A stretch of 64,000 nt of DNA from Seriola aureovittata (Eukaryota; Chordata; Actinopteri; Carangiformes; Carangidae): positions 32,339,701 through 32,403,700 of the forward strand of contig NC_079364.1 of NCBI RefSeq assembly GCF_021018895.1, given 5' to 3'. The first letter of the stretch is position 1. Every line of letters begins with the position of its first letter. The position numbers and the translations under genes are program-made. Below the pieces are notes generated by a model, which was given only the letters and a program-made list of their open reading frames with translations, was not told the DNA's origin and ran no database searches. This document shows, piece by piece, positions 1 through 10,672 of this stretch.

Positions 1-333
1 TATAGTCATAGTGTATAGCCATAACATATTCTCTCCCACCATTGCCAACTCATCACACTGCTCATTTCATTATTATTTTCATCTTTATGATTATTACACC
101 TTGCATTTACTCTGTACATAGTAGTTTAGTTAATAAACTCCTTTATTTACACCCAGTTGTTGTCCTGTTGTATTCTTTTGACGTAGAGACTGGAGATCCA
201 TTGAATCCAGAAGTCATGGCTTCCGATATGAGATTGATAAATTTGGCAATGAAGTAATTCATTGTTGTCCTCCCAGAGGACTGGTGCCCCATTTCAACGA
301 GAGTAAATTCTAAATTATGGCGTTAACGCTACA
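1..333 (+). mobile_element. Solo LTR-like repeat, copy A (cut by window edge)
   Basis: This is nearly the same as 33247-33579, with about nine mismatches over about 333 bp by eye. It contains an AATAAA signal near 136 and ends ...GCTACA. In the complete copy the ends are TGTAG and CTACA, short inverted ends typical of an LTR. No coding sequence flanks it, so a solo LTR is the best reading. Confidence 0.55.
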
Positions 334-439
334 GAGTTTTGAAACATTTTTAATGTTTTTAAAGATAATTTAATTTTAAACATTTAAAAACGGTATAGTT
401 ATTTATTTTTAAACATATAATTACATTTTTTTCACCAAA

Positions 440-540
440 ATTGTTTTTCAAACAATTTGTCAACCGGCTTGCAAAACCTTCGTGGCCCACTGGTAGGCCC
501 CAGCCCACAGGTTGGGAACCACTGCTGTAACATTACTGTC
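440..540. repeat. Short hAT-like non-autonomous repeat fragment
   Basis: The phrase GGTTGGGAACCACTGCTG near 511-528 is the kind of terminal sequence common in vertebrate hAT MITEs. Only one end was recognised, so the family assignment is tentative. Confidence 0.3.
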
Positions 541-566
541 ACAGATGGTGTCACTGATAGGCTTAC

Positions 567-848
567 CTGAACAGGTGATTTCTATGGCATAGAAAGAGGA
601 AGCTGATGATGAACAGTCCCTCAGGGTAAATCCAGACCGAACACAGCCGGTGTTGATCCTCCATACAGGCCTTTTTGAGGACCCCTTTCTTCTCCTTCTT
701 GAAACAGCAGAGCCACAGTCCAGCTCTCTGCAGACTACAGCTGCTCCCTTCAGGGTCCAGCCATAGTCTTCCACTGGTCTCCACTCTCCCTGGTTCACCT
801 GCAGTGTACCTGCACAGCGACTGGCTCCTCCCATCAACCTGACAGGCT
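567..848 (-). CDS. SRCR domain exon 2, intact frame
   Basis: A 282-bp exon (94 codons) with a TTCAG acceptor and a GTAAGC donor, phase 1 on both sides. It reads EPVRLMGGASRCAGTLQVNQ ... AAVVCRELDCGSA ... EITCSG, the frame of a scavenger receptor cysteine-rich domain. Six Cys are present. By position they are C1, C3, C4, C5, C6 and C8. C2 (normally in a V-C-D-D turn, here VEDY) and C7 are both absent. In known SRCR structures C2 pairs with C7, so exactly one disulfide pair has been lost and the other three can form. A basic stretch RRRRKGSSKR lies mid-domain. The gene should continue 3' of here, but nothing is seen down to the window edge. Confidence 0.8.
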
Positions 849-934
849 CTGAACACAAATAGAGTCATCAGTGAAACAAGTCAAGTGAGTTTGAACAGAG
901 ATGAAGTAAATCAAAGCTGCAGCTCCACTTCTAC

Positions 935-1244
935 CTGAGCAGGTGAGTCCAACAGCTTTGCCAGGTGAGTAGGTGGTTGTAGCTGAGTCTGAGCTTCTAC
1001 AGTCCAGGAGAGCAGACTCATGGCCTCCACACTGGAACTCTTTGTTCCACATTGGAGGCTCCACTTCTCCATAGAGCGCCCCCTGGAGGACTGAAGGAGC
1101 CCCACAGCCAAGCTCCCTACAGACCACGTCTGCATCCTGCTTCACACACTGAGGACCACCACTGGTTAGACTGGTTAAACTGGTTAGACTTCACCTCCAG
1201 TCTGCCTGAACACAGACTGGTTCCATTCACCAGCCTGACAGAGT
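935..1244 (-). pseudogene. SRCR domain exon 1, frame-disrupted
   Basis: The exon has a CTGCAG acceptor and a GTAGAAG donor. It opens in phase 1 with DSVRLVNGTSLCSGRLEV and reaches SSVCEA, but the rest of the domain (DADVVCRELGCGAP ... GKAVGLTCSG) is in another frame. The exon is 310 bp; a phase 1-1 exon should be a multiple of three. The break falls where SRCR domains carry the short D-F-D-x-Q segment after the second Cys, and a 14-bp loss there would explain both the missing residues and the length (324 would fit). The seventh conserved Cys is replaced by Tyr (TTTYSPGK), a single-base change from a Cys codon. Known SRCR function is ligand binding in innate immunity and mucosal defence. It could be a sequencing or assembly error rather than real decay. 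Confidence 0.75.
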
Positions 1245-1424
1245 CTGCAGAGAGAGGGACAGACAATTTTAATTTAAATCCGACCTTTATTTATTGTTAA
1301 AGGAACTTTAAAGTCATTAGCATATGTACAGAAATGAGTTCCTCCTGTCACCAACACAACCCTTAAAGCAACTCACAGTCCAGGTCTTCAATCACACCTT
1401 GGTTGACTAAAGACTTTAGTCTAA

Positions 1425-1801
1425 TATCATTTTTTCAGTTCCATACACCATCAATGAAAGACTTTCTTGAATTATGTTGTAGAACAGCTGATCAGAAGAA
1501 AACAAGGCGACTCTGTCATGTTAATCTTCTGAAACCTTACTACAGGCGTGTAGCAGATCCAGATTTGGATCAGGATGTGAAGGATGGTGTGCATCCAGCT
1601 TTTGCTGTGTGTTCACAGGTTTTAGGGCATGAAAGAGATGAGGTACCGCCTGACAAGAGTCTGTTGTGTGGGCATTTGAAAAATTCAGAATCACTTTGTA
1701 ATTTGGACAAACTGTTGTCTCACCTGCCAGAATTGAAATGGACTGAACTGTCAGAGATGATAAAGAAGCTACCTTGTGTGTTTGGTAACATTCCTTCGTG
1801 A
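1425..1801 (+). mobile_element. Ty3/Gypsy integrase C-terminal fragment
   Basis: The open frame contains TADQKKTRRLCHVNLLKPYY, which is characteristic of the C-terminal end of fish Ty3/Gypsy Pol (integrase tail, CHVNLLKPY). The rest of Pol and any LTR are missing, so this is a dead fragment in an intron of the SRCR/VWA gene, on the opposite strand to that gene. Confidence 0.65.
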
Positions 1802-2299
1802 ACCACTTTGATTGCACATGATGTCGAGGTTGGAGACGTTCACCCTATAAAGAAACAGTTTTACCATTTGCCGCCAGCTTAACTGTCACTGTGAGGGCTT
1901 GGGAAGTTGATCAGAGATCTACTGAAGTAAGATCCACCTTCTGGCTCCAAACAAAAGGACATGAAGAGGTTTAAACATATTGGGTTTAAGGTTCACAAAT
2001 GTAACTTTAACATTACAGACAGTAACCTTTCGCTTTTCGCTGCTAACCTACACAATCATCCTTTTCCTTAAGTAGTGTTTGAGTTCAGGGTTTAATTTAT
2101 TTGCACATGGTCTCCCCTTGAAGCCAGGCCTGTTTAAGCAGAAGGTGGCCCATAAGTGTACTTGTTACCAGAACACTTTAGGTCAAAGACCATTGATGAA
2201 CTTTGTGGTCCTATCATCAGATCTTTGGCTGTATGTCTATACACTCGGTTGACAAGAGGAGCAGGGCTGTCAGGTTGTCACCACCTGGTGGTGGTGCTG

Positions 2300-2860
2300 A
2301 TATGAGTGAGGTTTAGAACAAGCATTCACAGGTGGATCGGTGTAGCATCAGCAGTGATGCAGGTGTTGTACCAGACTGTTGTGGTGAAGACAAAGCTGAG
2401 TTCCTGCTGTTCCTGCTCTCACCCGTGGTCAAGAAGCTTTGGGTAGTGACTGAAAGAATTAGATCACAGATACAAGCAACCAAGATGAATTTCCTCCATA
2501 GGCTGCCTGGGCTCAGTGTCAGAGACAGGATCAGGAGCTCAGATGTCTGGAGGGAGGTTAGACTACACCTGCTGCTCCTCTGCCTTGAAAGGATCCAGCT
2601 GAGGTGCTTCAGGCATCTCATTAGGTTGTCTCCTTGACACCTCCCTTTGGAACCCATGCCGAACTGGAAGGAGACACCAAGGTCGAACCAGAACACACTA
2701 GAGGGAGTATATTTCTCATCTGTTCAGGGACTGCCTCTGGATCTCCCACAAGGAGCTGAAGGACATTGCTGAGGGGAGAGATATCAGGGTTACCTCGCTC
2801 AAGCTGCGGCCAGTGCGACCTGGACCCAAATAATTGATGGAGTATGGATGGATAGCACAA
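2300..2860 (+). mobile_element. LINE reverse-transcriptase C-terminal fragment
   Basis: The segment around 2510-2640 encodes LSVRDRIRSSDVWREVRLHL and LERIQLRCFRHLIRLSP. This resembles the end of a widespread fish LINE RT (R-D-R-x-R-S-S, then QLRWxGHLxRMP). The following bases keep the weaker tail of the same protein with frameshifts, and the end carries a GGATGGAT motif near 2842. It is truncated and inactive, and lies in an intron. Confidence 0.55.
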
Positions 2861-3631
2861 TTCAAAATATGACAATAACAATGGAAATTAATGTGCAGGC
2901 ATATAACAATAGGTTACTGTATATTACAACAATTTGATGCAGTTCACCATTGTGCTTTGTGTTTCAATACAGGAGACGGAGTGTTGTACTCATCACTGCA
3001 TACAATATCAAACAGAAGGCTGGTCCTCACTAACATTTGGATTTGGATTCACCATGTTTTTTTGGGTTGCAATACTAAAAGTATAGAACAATATCTAACA
3101 GGAATATAACGGGCCACAGTGAGATTGTACAGTTGCTTGGCTGTTTAAAAATGGCTGGCTTGAACATCTCGTCTTGCACAATTATGATGCAGTGGGGACA
3201 ATTCTCTCTATCCAATCAGTAGTCTGCAGTGTCCTCACATCACCTTTGGTATCATCTCAGTTTGCTTGGAACCTCAGAGGAGTTGAGACCAAAACAGGTT
3301 CCAGGCACTATCCACAAGTTTTGCCCAATGGAAAACCAAAAAAGGCAAGGCGAGTCAAGTGGTGCATGCATCATGCTGTGGCAAAGGGCTATTTGTGTCT
3401 CCTCCTCTTTGCATTGCTCTCTGGCCTTTTACTTGTGTCTGCCCTTTGGTTTGTTACTTGGTTTTTGGAGTTTTGCCTGCTCCCTGCCAGTTACTATTTG
3501 CCTTTTTTGAACTTCTTACCTGACCCTCGATTTTATTTAAACACCTTTTTTGTTGTGAATTTTACTCTGCCTTCTGTGAGTTTCTCTGCCAGAGCTGCTA
3601 CACCACCATGCATGGCTGTATGTTTGCCTAC

Positions 3632-3778
3632 CTATGCTTTTAGTGCTGTTACAGAGGTTGATGGTGAAGTTGTTGGCGATCTCTGGGACAGAGAGGAATT
3701 CCTTAATATAGTACATGTGAGATTCTTTGAGGCCAGAAGCAATGGACCACAGCTGTGTCATGCCAGCATCTTTCACAC
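3632..3778 (-). CDS. VWA domain, C-terminal exon
   Basis: A 147-bp exon with a TTTCAG acceptor and a GTAGG donor, phase 1 at both ends. It encodes VKDAGMTQLWSIASGL, then ESHMYYIKEFLSVPEIANNF and TINLCNSTKSI. This matches the end of a VWA domain: the strand entering a helix with L-x-x-IAS, then the Y/F-x-x-x-F-x-x-(L/V) segment and the last helix with a terminal Cys. The frame is open throughout. It sits about 3 kb from the N-terminal VWA exon, and the central part of the domain (roughly 75-90 residues) is not visible between them. Confidence 0.7.
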
Positions 3779-6764
3779 CTGAAAGAAAAATGTTGTGTTA
3801 ATACAGTCTCTCAAAAACGGGAGTCAACACAAAAAACATTGTTGGTTGGCAAAGTAATAAAATTGTTTTTTACTGATGCTTAAACTAAACCATGACTACT
3901 ACATTTTCAATCCCAGCATTTAGAAATCATGTGCTTTTGTTGCTCCTCCAGAATGAACTGCCAAAAACACAGCCTTCTTCTTTCTTTGCAACTTTTTTTA
4001 ATATAAAGTATAATGTTTAATATTATAAGATTAAGGCATTGAAGATAAAAGTGAACTAAAATACAACAGGACAGATTAAAGTGGACATTAAAAGTGCAGC
4101 TACTGTCATCAAGTGAGTGATTTCTGAAAAGAACAGAGATTCAGGAAACAGGTGAAACACCACAAGCAATTATCCAAACAGCTGGCAAAACCTGAACCGC
4201 AGGGACAGAACTAAGAGTGAGAGTAAATACACAAGGAGGTAAGGGTGACTGAACACAGGTGAAACCCTCGGGACAAAGACAGGAAGACACACACGGAATA
4301 CTACTTTAAAATAAAACAGGAAATAAACCATAAGTCCAGATCAAAAGTCCAAACCATGTCCATAAGTTCAAAAGAAAGAATGCCCTCAGGGCAGACCATG
4401 ACAGCTACAGTACAGTGTCCAAACTGAATTTAATCAAAGGCAGCAGCAACAAGAAGAGTTCAGAGTCCTGATTTAAAAGAACTGAGGGTTGGAGCAGACC
4501 TGCAGATTTCCAGCAGTGCAGGGCCTGTATTCACAAAGCATCCTATGTTTTTGGTATTGGAAGATTTAAATGCCTGAATAAAAGACAAGCAATAAATACA
4601 GTAACTTTTCCGCATTAAAATATCTAAAAACAATTAAACCTGTGTTCTATATGTTGTTGAGTTGTGTTCTTACATTATCACAAATGTTTCCATCAATTCT
4701 CAAACCAGAGAAATCTGTGATTTTAGTCATGGTAACGTTTCATTGGTCGCCTGTCAATGACATCGTATTCTCTATGATCATGTGTCAGTGTTGTATTTGT
4801 CTGACAGAAGCTCAACATTGACTTTTATCTAGTTTTAAGCCACATACACTTTTGACACCTTGGTGGTTTTCAGTTCTATATTTGAACCAGATGAAGGATT
4901 TTAGTCGTCGGACGTCTGGATCTGAAGTTATCAGAGAAACAAGCTGAGGAAATGTTAGACAGCTCAGCTCCCAGCTGCTGGAGACGTCCTGTCCTGTGTC
5001 ACTGAAGAGCGTCGCTGAATCTCTGCTTTTTAAAAGTAAACTGCTTTCTGGGTGTTTCTACTGGTTTTAATCCCCTGGTGTGTTTGTTATGGAGAGGAGG
5101 ACACCTCTGTGGAGAATTCAGCTGCTGGTAAAAACCTGCTGAACGTCTGCTTCATAAGTTTTCAGAGAAACAATCAGAGCAAAGGTTAGCATCAATCACA
5201 GCTCCAACTCTTCCCTGAGTCTCTGTCCTCCGTACAGCGTCGCTCAAACACTGACTTTAAATGTCAAACTGCTTCATTCAGTGTTTTTAATGGTTAGAAT
5301 CACCAGGTCTGTTTGATTTCCTGAACCACTGACACTGAAGGAATCCAAACCGGGAGGAGCTTACAGTAATGGTGGTGAAGACAACAACTCCCATGATCCC
5401 ATGCTATTTCATGATGTCACAACCTGGATCATAGCCTCTATGGGGACTGTTAATGCATAATAATTATGGAAGTAATACTACTAAGAAAACAACGAGGTCA
5501 GTTAACCTCTTGAGCCCTCAGGATGCTGGGGGGTTTGCCTCGCCTAGACAGAGATACCCAAAATAGATCAAGAATAGCTCCACAACTATCAGGTCCATAT
5601 GCCAGAGCTTGGTCACTAAGACCTCAGAGAATTTATTCCATGTGTCAGTAACATTGTGGCTGAGTAAACTGTGATAAACCAAAAGAAAACTTTAATTTTT
5701 TTTTCCTTGCCTAGAATTTATTTTAAATTAGACAGTGGATAACACTATGATAACAATGGTCCCATGCACTGGGATGACACTGATTTCATTCAGCAACTTC
5801 ATGGCTACAACTATAACAATGTAGGTAAAAATACCACAAAGCACAGAAACTTCAAAGATTTTAGTAGGGATGGGGTCAGGTGGACACTTGGATAGCAAAG
5901 GTACCCAAAGTGTGCTAAAGGGTTTTTTTACCTCTTGAAAGGGACTCTGGCTACAAAATACTAATGAGTTCCACTACAGGAGGCTATGTGTACACAATAC
6001 AACCCATAGCCATTTAATTTACCCTGTGCACCATCATATTCAAGCATTGAGCACAATCATAAAAAAAAAACTAAATTGTATAATTTTGTCTCCATTTTGC
6101 CTCTGAATCTCTTCCAGGGCATCTACATTCCTATACTATGTTGATTCTACTTCATAGACATTGTAAAAATGAAAAATAAACATAAAACATACTATAAAAT
6201 ACAATAAAACTTGAATCGGACGCGTGTCACGCCTAAAATCCCAATCTGTGGTCACTTGTACTGACACATGGGTGTAGTATTGCAAGGAAGCAAGTCTCAA
6301 GTCTTAAGAGTGTGACATACCGTTTGACAAAACCTTGCAAGATGTAGAAAACAATAGTGCTGTTTTTAAGGGGCAGTACCACCAAAGGTGCGCTAGATGG
6401 CAACAAAAGACTATGTAGGAAATTCAGGCTTGGGGGTCTGCCTCGACCAGTTGGGTTTGAGAGGAGAAAGAGGGGGTCGGGGAGGATAGAGAAGAGAGAG
6501 AGCCAAAGAGAGAGAGAGACCATGGACAGCATTTGTCTGTGCCCAGGGACCCATTTTCTCAAAATGCATCCATGGTTGTAGTACTACAGTAATAAACCAT
6601 TTCTGTACTTGCAGCACAAAGGCCAGTGAGTGTTACTATTTATAGTAAGAATACAGGACCTGCACTTTCACAATATGGTGTAAAGATTTAAGTATAAAGA
6701 AATTCATGTGGCAGTTCTGCTGAGCTCATGTATCAGTAACAGTACTGAAGAGTTTAAATATTAC
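3779..6764. other. Intron region without a recognisable VWA middle exon
   Basis: I looked on the minus strand for the central VWA strands (GG-T-T-G and LTDG-type segments) with splice sites and found none. The stretch holds AT-rich DNA, the duplicated repeat at 4931-5390, and unassigned sequence near 6230-6620 with a short GA-rich tract. Nothing else coding is supported. Confidence 0.5.
4931..5390. repeat. Degenerate tandem duplication, about 231-bp unit
   Basis: Two diverged units begin TCAGAGAAACAA at 4931 and 5162 and share blocks such as the GCGTCGCT segment and the CTGGTG/CAGGTCTGTTTG segment at corresponding places. A further partial relative is at about 38580-38640. It looks like an old dispersed repeat of unknown class. 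Confidence 0.45.
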
Positions 6765-6914
6765 CAATCTGGACTTTGTCTGGGCTGATGTCAAAGCTTC
6801 TGACTATGTCAGCAAGAAAGAGACGGATGGTAGCAAAGTCCTTTGGGCTGATGCTTGAAGAATGATCAACCAACAGCACAATGTCAATCTGGTCTGTGGA
6901 TTCACACTGAGATC
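6765..6914 (-). CDS. VWA domain, N-terminal exon with MIDAS motif
   Basis: A 150-bp exon with a CTTCCAG acceptor and a GTAATA donor, phase 1 at both ends. The translation runs from CESTDQIDIVLLVDHSSSIS through PKDFATIRLFLADIVRSF to DISPDKVQIG. This is the first strand and helix of a von Willebrand factor A domain. The motif D-H-S-S-S is the DxSxS metal-ion-dependent adhesion site that binds Mg2+ for ligand contact. VWA domains of this kind occur in integrins, matrilins, collagens and secreted adhesion proteins. The reading frame is intact. The expected next exon, carrying the remaining MIDAS Thr and Asp, was not found. Confidence 0.8.
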
Positions 6915-8485
6915 CTGGAAGGAAAACAGAGGATTATGCGATACAATATACAAAAGTTCAACCACAGATCTCAATACATCTCAATTCCCACATTTTTATA
7001 AGATTTCTTCATTTGTGTTCTCCTCACATGGTCATTCATGCCATTAGAGACAGGAGGAGAGATGCAGGAAAAGATGTGAGGAGAGAGGAAATGAGGACAC
7101 GAGACGTCCTTCCTGCTTCTGATGATGTCAACACAGCGGCATCAGCTATCAGTCTGATTTGTTCTCTGGTAACATTTTATGGTCTGGTAAATGCACCTCA
7201 CAGTTCAGATGAATTCAAATGAATTCAATATTTAATAATCCTGGTTATGATTCAAATGTTTTATAGTGTTTTGTAAAAATGACAAGCCCAAATGTTTTTG
7301 ACAATATTTTTGTGGGTCTGGGGTCAGATGAGAACGTTTTGCTGGACACCACAGGATGTATTGGTGACAATGGCAAAGCTCATGGCTGAAATCCTCTTGG
7401 CCTGTGTGGCTGCTTAGTTCATGTAACTGAGAGCTTACAGATATTGTATCTTCCCTGAGGAACCACTGTGTTGCAGCTTTTTATTTTTTTAAACTAACAT
7501 TATTTTTAACACATGGATGATAAATCCTCCTTTCCTAACCACAGAAACAAACAGGATTGAAATGTTGAAATAAGAAAACATAAAAGAAAAATACAAACAG
7601 AGAAAGTTGAGCCATTCAAATAATAATTAAATAGAAATAAGGAACTAAGAATAAATTATATTCAGACAAAAGTTTATGGTTTTCTGACATTTCTATACAC
7701 TTGTTAAATAGTGAAAATTCATTTTTAGGTCCTTACACAATGGGAGGGGATCTAATGAAATGACATTTGTTCCAGTGGTCTTTTTCTTCTTTGAGGTTTA
7801 ATGGTGGTGGGCAAAAAAGGAATTGGTGGATTACTGCCACCAACTGGTCTGGAGTGTGGATCGTAATGTCTTATATTTACAATGTTCAAAGAAATCTTCT
7901 GTGAAATCAAAGTGGACTCATCCTCCTGAGGTTTTGAATCAGGTTCCCAGTAGTCACTGGGATATTGCATATCGTGTCCCATAATCTATATAACATATAT
8001 ACACATATTCTGCCACATGTAGGGTTGATCCCATACAGAAATATCATATGACATTTATGTCCCTATATCAAAAGTGATGTCACCATATATGTCACCTGTA
8101 AGGGGACATATTATTATCACATATATACATCCTCTGGATATATGAAGATATACGTTCATGACATGAACATGAAAAACCCACATTACAATTTGTATATGAA
8201 CATATATTAAAAAATATATATGACGAATTTTTATATGGTACATGTTGAGAACATGTAATATATAAAATGTATATGCTTACATATGTTTTCATTATTAATT
8301 TCTCATAAATTTTAGATATGTCTATCTTCCTATTCTGGGAAGGTGATCTCAGACCTTTAGACCCTACTGTATATAATATCAACATATACTGACAGGCTAC
8401 AATATAAGCATATATACACATAAACATCATAAAACCTGTAGTAAATTCAGTTTAGAAGAGCAGAGTGATGAGCTGCTGTGCGTGG
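6915..8485. other. Intron sequence, no supported gene
   Basis: AT-rich sequence with a very AT-rich stretch at about 7980-8430 rich in ATATA and ACATAT steps. A minus-strand open frame of 76 codons at 7752-7982, proline-rich and ending in a basic RRKRP segment, matches no family I recognise and has no clear splice context. Confidence 0.4.
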
Positions 8486-8922
8486 GGCCAGCAAAAAAAC
8501 CTGTTTTAGACACTTTTAAAAATGCCCACAGAAAAGAAAAACTGATCTCAGTTCAAGTGTCCACTTTATTTTGAATATCTTCACCACTTTATCTGACGTC
8601 AAAAGGCTCTTTACTTTGGAACTACATCTTTCAACTGTTGAATTACTGTATTACTACACACAGTTCCCCGGTTTAAAAACGTAGTTCCAAAGTAAAGGGC
8701 TATTAGTTTATTTCTGGTGTTCCCGACTGGTTCAAGGCCGGCAACAAAAAGGGAGCCACAGATACTTCAATCCAAAAAGTGTAGTGGCTGCAGCAGGACC
8801 AGCTGAGAGAGAGACAGACTACCAGAAGGTCACACCTTTATGCTTTTTGAAGGCTCTGCCTTGGAAATGGTCGTCACATTGGACATTTTTAAAAGTGTCT
8901 AAAACAGGTTTCTTGCTGGCCA
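8486..8922. mobile_element. MITE with about 40-bp terminal inverted repeats
   Basis: The left end (8486-8529) and the right end (8878-8921, reversed) match nearly base for base over about 40 bp: GGCCAGCAA, then AAACCTGTTTTAGACAC, then TTTTAAAAATG. A second inverted pair lies inside, at 8598-8628 and 8671-8701, around GTAGTTCCAAAGTAAAG. There is no transposase, so it is a non-autonomous DNA transposon of about 436 bp. A partial relative is at about 38340-38490. Confidence 0.75.
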
Positions 8923-9216
8923 CACCCTAAGCAGCTAATCTGCCTCTCCTAACTGAATCTACTGCAGGTAACACACTGACTATACAGGACTACCTCACAT
9001 AACCACATGTCTAATAACCACAACTGTCACTTTATGGATGAGAAGGACGAGGGTTTGGGTCAAGATAAATCCTCAGCTTTGTCGTTAGAGTTAAAAGAAA
9101 CCAACACTGACTGTTAGTAGGAACCAGGATGTGAACAATAGTCTGTGGAGTCAAAGTCAGACACGTTGTTGGCTCTTCCACCACCACCTTCATTTGTCCT
9201 AATGTTCTCTGTTTAC

Positions 9217-9249
9217 CTGTTGACTGGTGGTTTCCCTCAACCCGGAGTC
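9217..9249 (-). CDS. 33-bp linker exon of the SRCR/VWA gene
   Basis: A CAG acceptor and a GTAAAC donor bound exactly 33 bp, phase 1 on both sides, encoding LRVEGNHQST between split Gly codons. It would link the signal peptide to the VWA domain. Mini-exons are easily found by chance, so the support is the splice sites, the phase and the position between stronger exons. Confidence 0.45.
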
Positions 9250-9359
9250 CTGAGGAGAAAATCAGAAACATCCATATGAAGCAGCATTTTGATTGGAGCA
9301 GAGCTATGACCTCGATCATGTCACCTGGTTACCTCTGCACTGCACACTGCACACTCTCA

Positions 9360-9522
9360 CAATTTCACTCCTTAAACCCAACAAAGACCCAACTCTGCCA
9401 TCAAGTCACCTCCCCATTTCCATCATAAACGTTCATTCCTAAAGCACTAGCTCACAGAATAGAAAAGGTTACTTCATCTATTATTCATTCAGATCAAATG
9501 GGCTTTATCAAAGGAGACACTT

Positions 9523-9523
<1 letters not shown>
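9360..9523 (+). mobile_element. L1-type LINE ORF2 fragment, 5' part
   Basis: It translates, with one frameshift, to KDPTLPSSHLPISIINV and ALAHRIEKVTSSIIHSDQMG followed by FIKG. These are the fingers-domain motifs of L1/Tx1-type reverse transcriptase (PIS-IN and HxDQxGFIxG). It stops abruptly at the GATA repeat. Another piece of L1-type RT in the same orientation resumes at about 12746, so the two may be parts of one element split by later insertions. Confidence 0.65.
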
Positions 9524-9589
<66 letters not shown>

Positions 9590-9613
9590 CATAGATAGAT
9601 AGATAGATAGATA
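9524..9613. repeat. (GATA)n microsatellite at an L2 3' end
   Basis: About 21 tandem GATA units with one interruption (ATACATAG near 9588). It is the 3' tail of the adjacent minus-strand L2 LINE, read from the opposite strand. Confidence 0.9.
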
Positions 9614-10672
9614 CTTTATTTATCCGCTAGGGGAAATTCATGTGTCCATTAGCTCATTATTGTTAATGATAATAATAATAATAATAATAAAAACAGTTAA
9701 TAATTAATAAACAACAATAATTTAAATGAGTCCACTTCCTTTGGCTGAGGTGTCGTATAGCCTGATGGCAGCGGGAACAAAGGATCTCCTGAACCTCTCT
9801 GTTCTGCAGCGCAGTGAGATGAAACATTTGCTGCAGCTGTAGCTGCTTCTCTGTCCTGCCAGAATGTTGTGGAGAGGATGGTTGATATTGTCCAAGATGG
9901 CCTCCATCTTACATTGCATGCGTCTCTTCACAACAGTCCTGAGTGAATCCAGACTCCTGCCAAGCACAGACCCAGCCTTTTTTACCAGCTTGTCCAGTCT
10001 CTTTGTGTTCATGTCAGACATGCTACTGCCCCAGCAGACTGCAGCATAAAAGAGTACACTGGCCACCACTGACTGATAAAACATATGCAGCATTTCACTG
10101 CAGACTTCAAAGGACCTGAGCCTCCTGAGAAAAAAGAGCTGGCTCTGCCCCTTCAGCTGTACAGGTGCACACCTAGGTATTTATAGGTGTGCACCACCTC
10201 AATGTTCTTCCCTCAAATGTTGACTGGCTGAAGGGTTGGCCTAGACCTCCGAAAGTCCATGACCATCTCCTTGGTCTTGGAGGTGTTCGGAAGGAGACAG
10301 TTCTTGTCGCTCCATTCACTGAAGGCTATCGTCAGATCCCTGTACTCCTCTTCCTGCCTGTTCCTGATACACGGCACAATAGCTGTGTTATCCTAGTATT
10401 TCTGGATGTGGCAGGACTCAGAGTTGTATCTAAAGTCGGCCGTATACAGGGTGAACAGGAACGGACCCAGAACAGTCCCCTCACCACTGCTCATCACTGT
10501 CCCTGAGACACAGTTACCCAGCCTGATGTACTGTGGTCGTCTTGTCAGGTAATCCACAATCCAGGACGTGACGCAGGTATCCACCACCATCTTTTCCAGC
10601 TTGTCTTAAATGCGGGGTTGGATGGTGTTAAATGCACTTGAGAAATCAAAGAACATAATCCTCACAAAGTAT
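9614..10672 (-). mobile_element. L2-type LINE, 5'-truncated, minus strand
   Basis: The minus strand encodes the RT end (MLHMFYQSVVASVLFYAAVC, LDSLRTVVKRRMQCKMEAIL, HPLHNILAGQR) and upstream the palm region (SWIVDYLTRRPQYIRLGNC). These are typical of teleost L2/CR1-superfamily RTs. The catalytic box is ruined: where the plus-strand copy at 55850-57345 has YSDD, this one has a stop and then Asp-Asn. The 3' UTR has a TAA repeat and the motif TAGGGGAAATTC (reverse strand) before the GATA tail. Confidence 0.8.

Noticed and set aside
3174..3782. A 202-codon plus-strand open frame with hydrophobic stretches
   Set aside because: It overlaps the well-supported minus-strand VWA exon at its 3' end and its hydrophobic part looks like T-rich LTR or leader sequence. 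No family fits.
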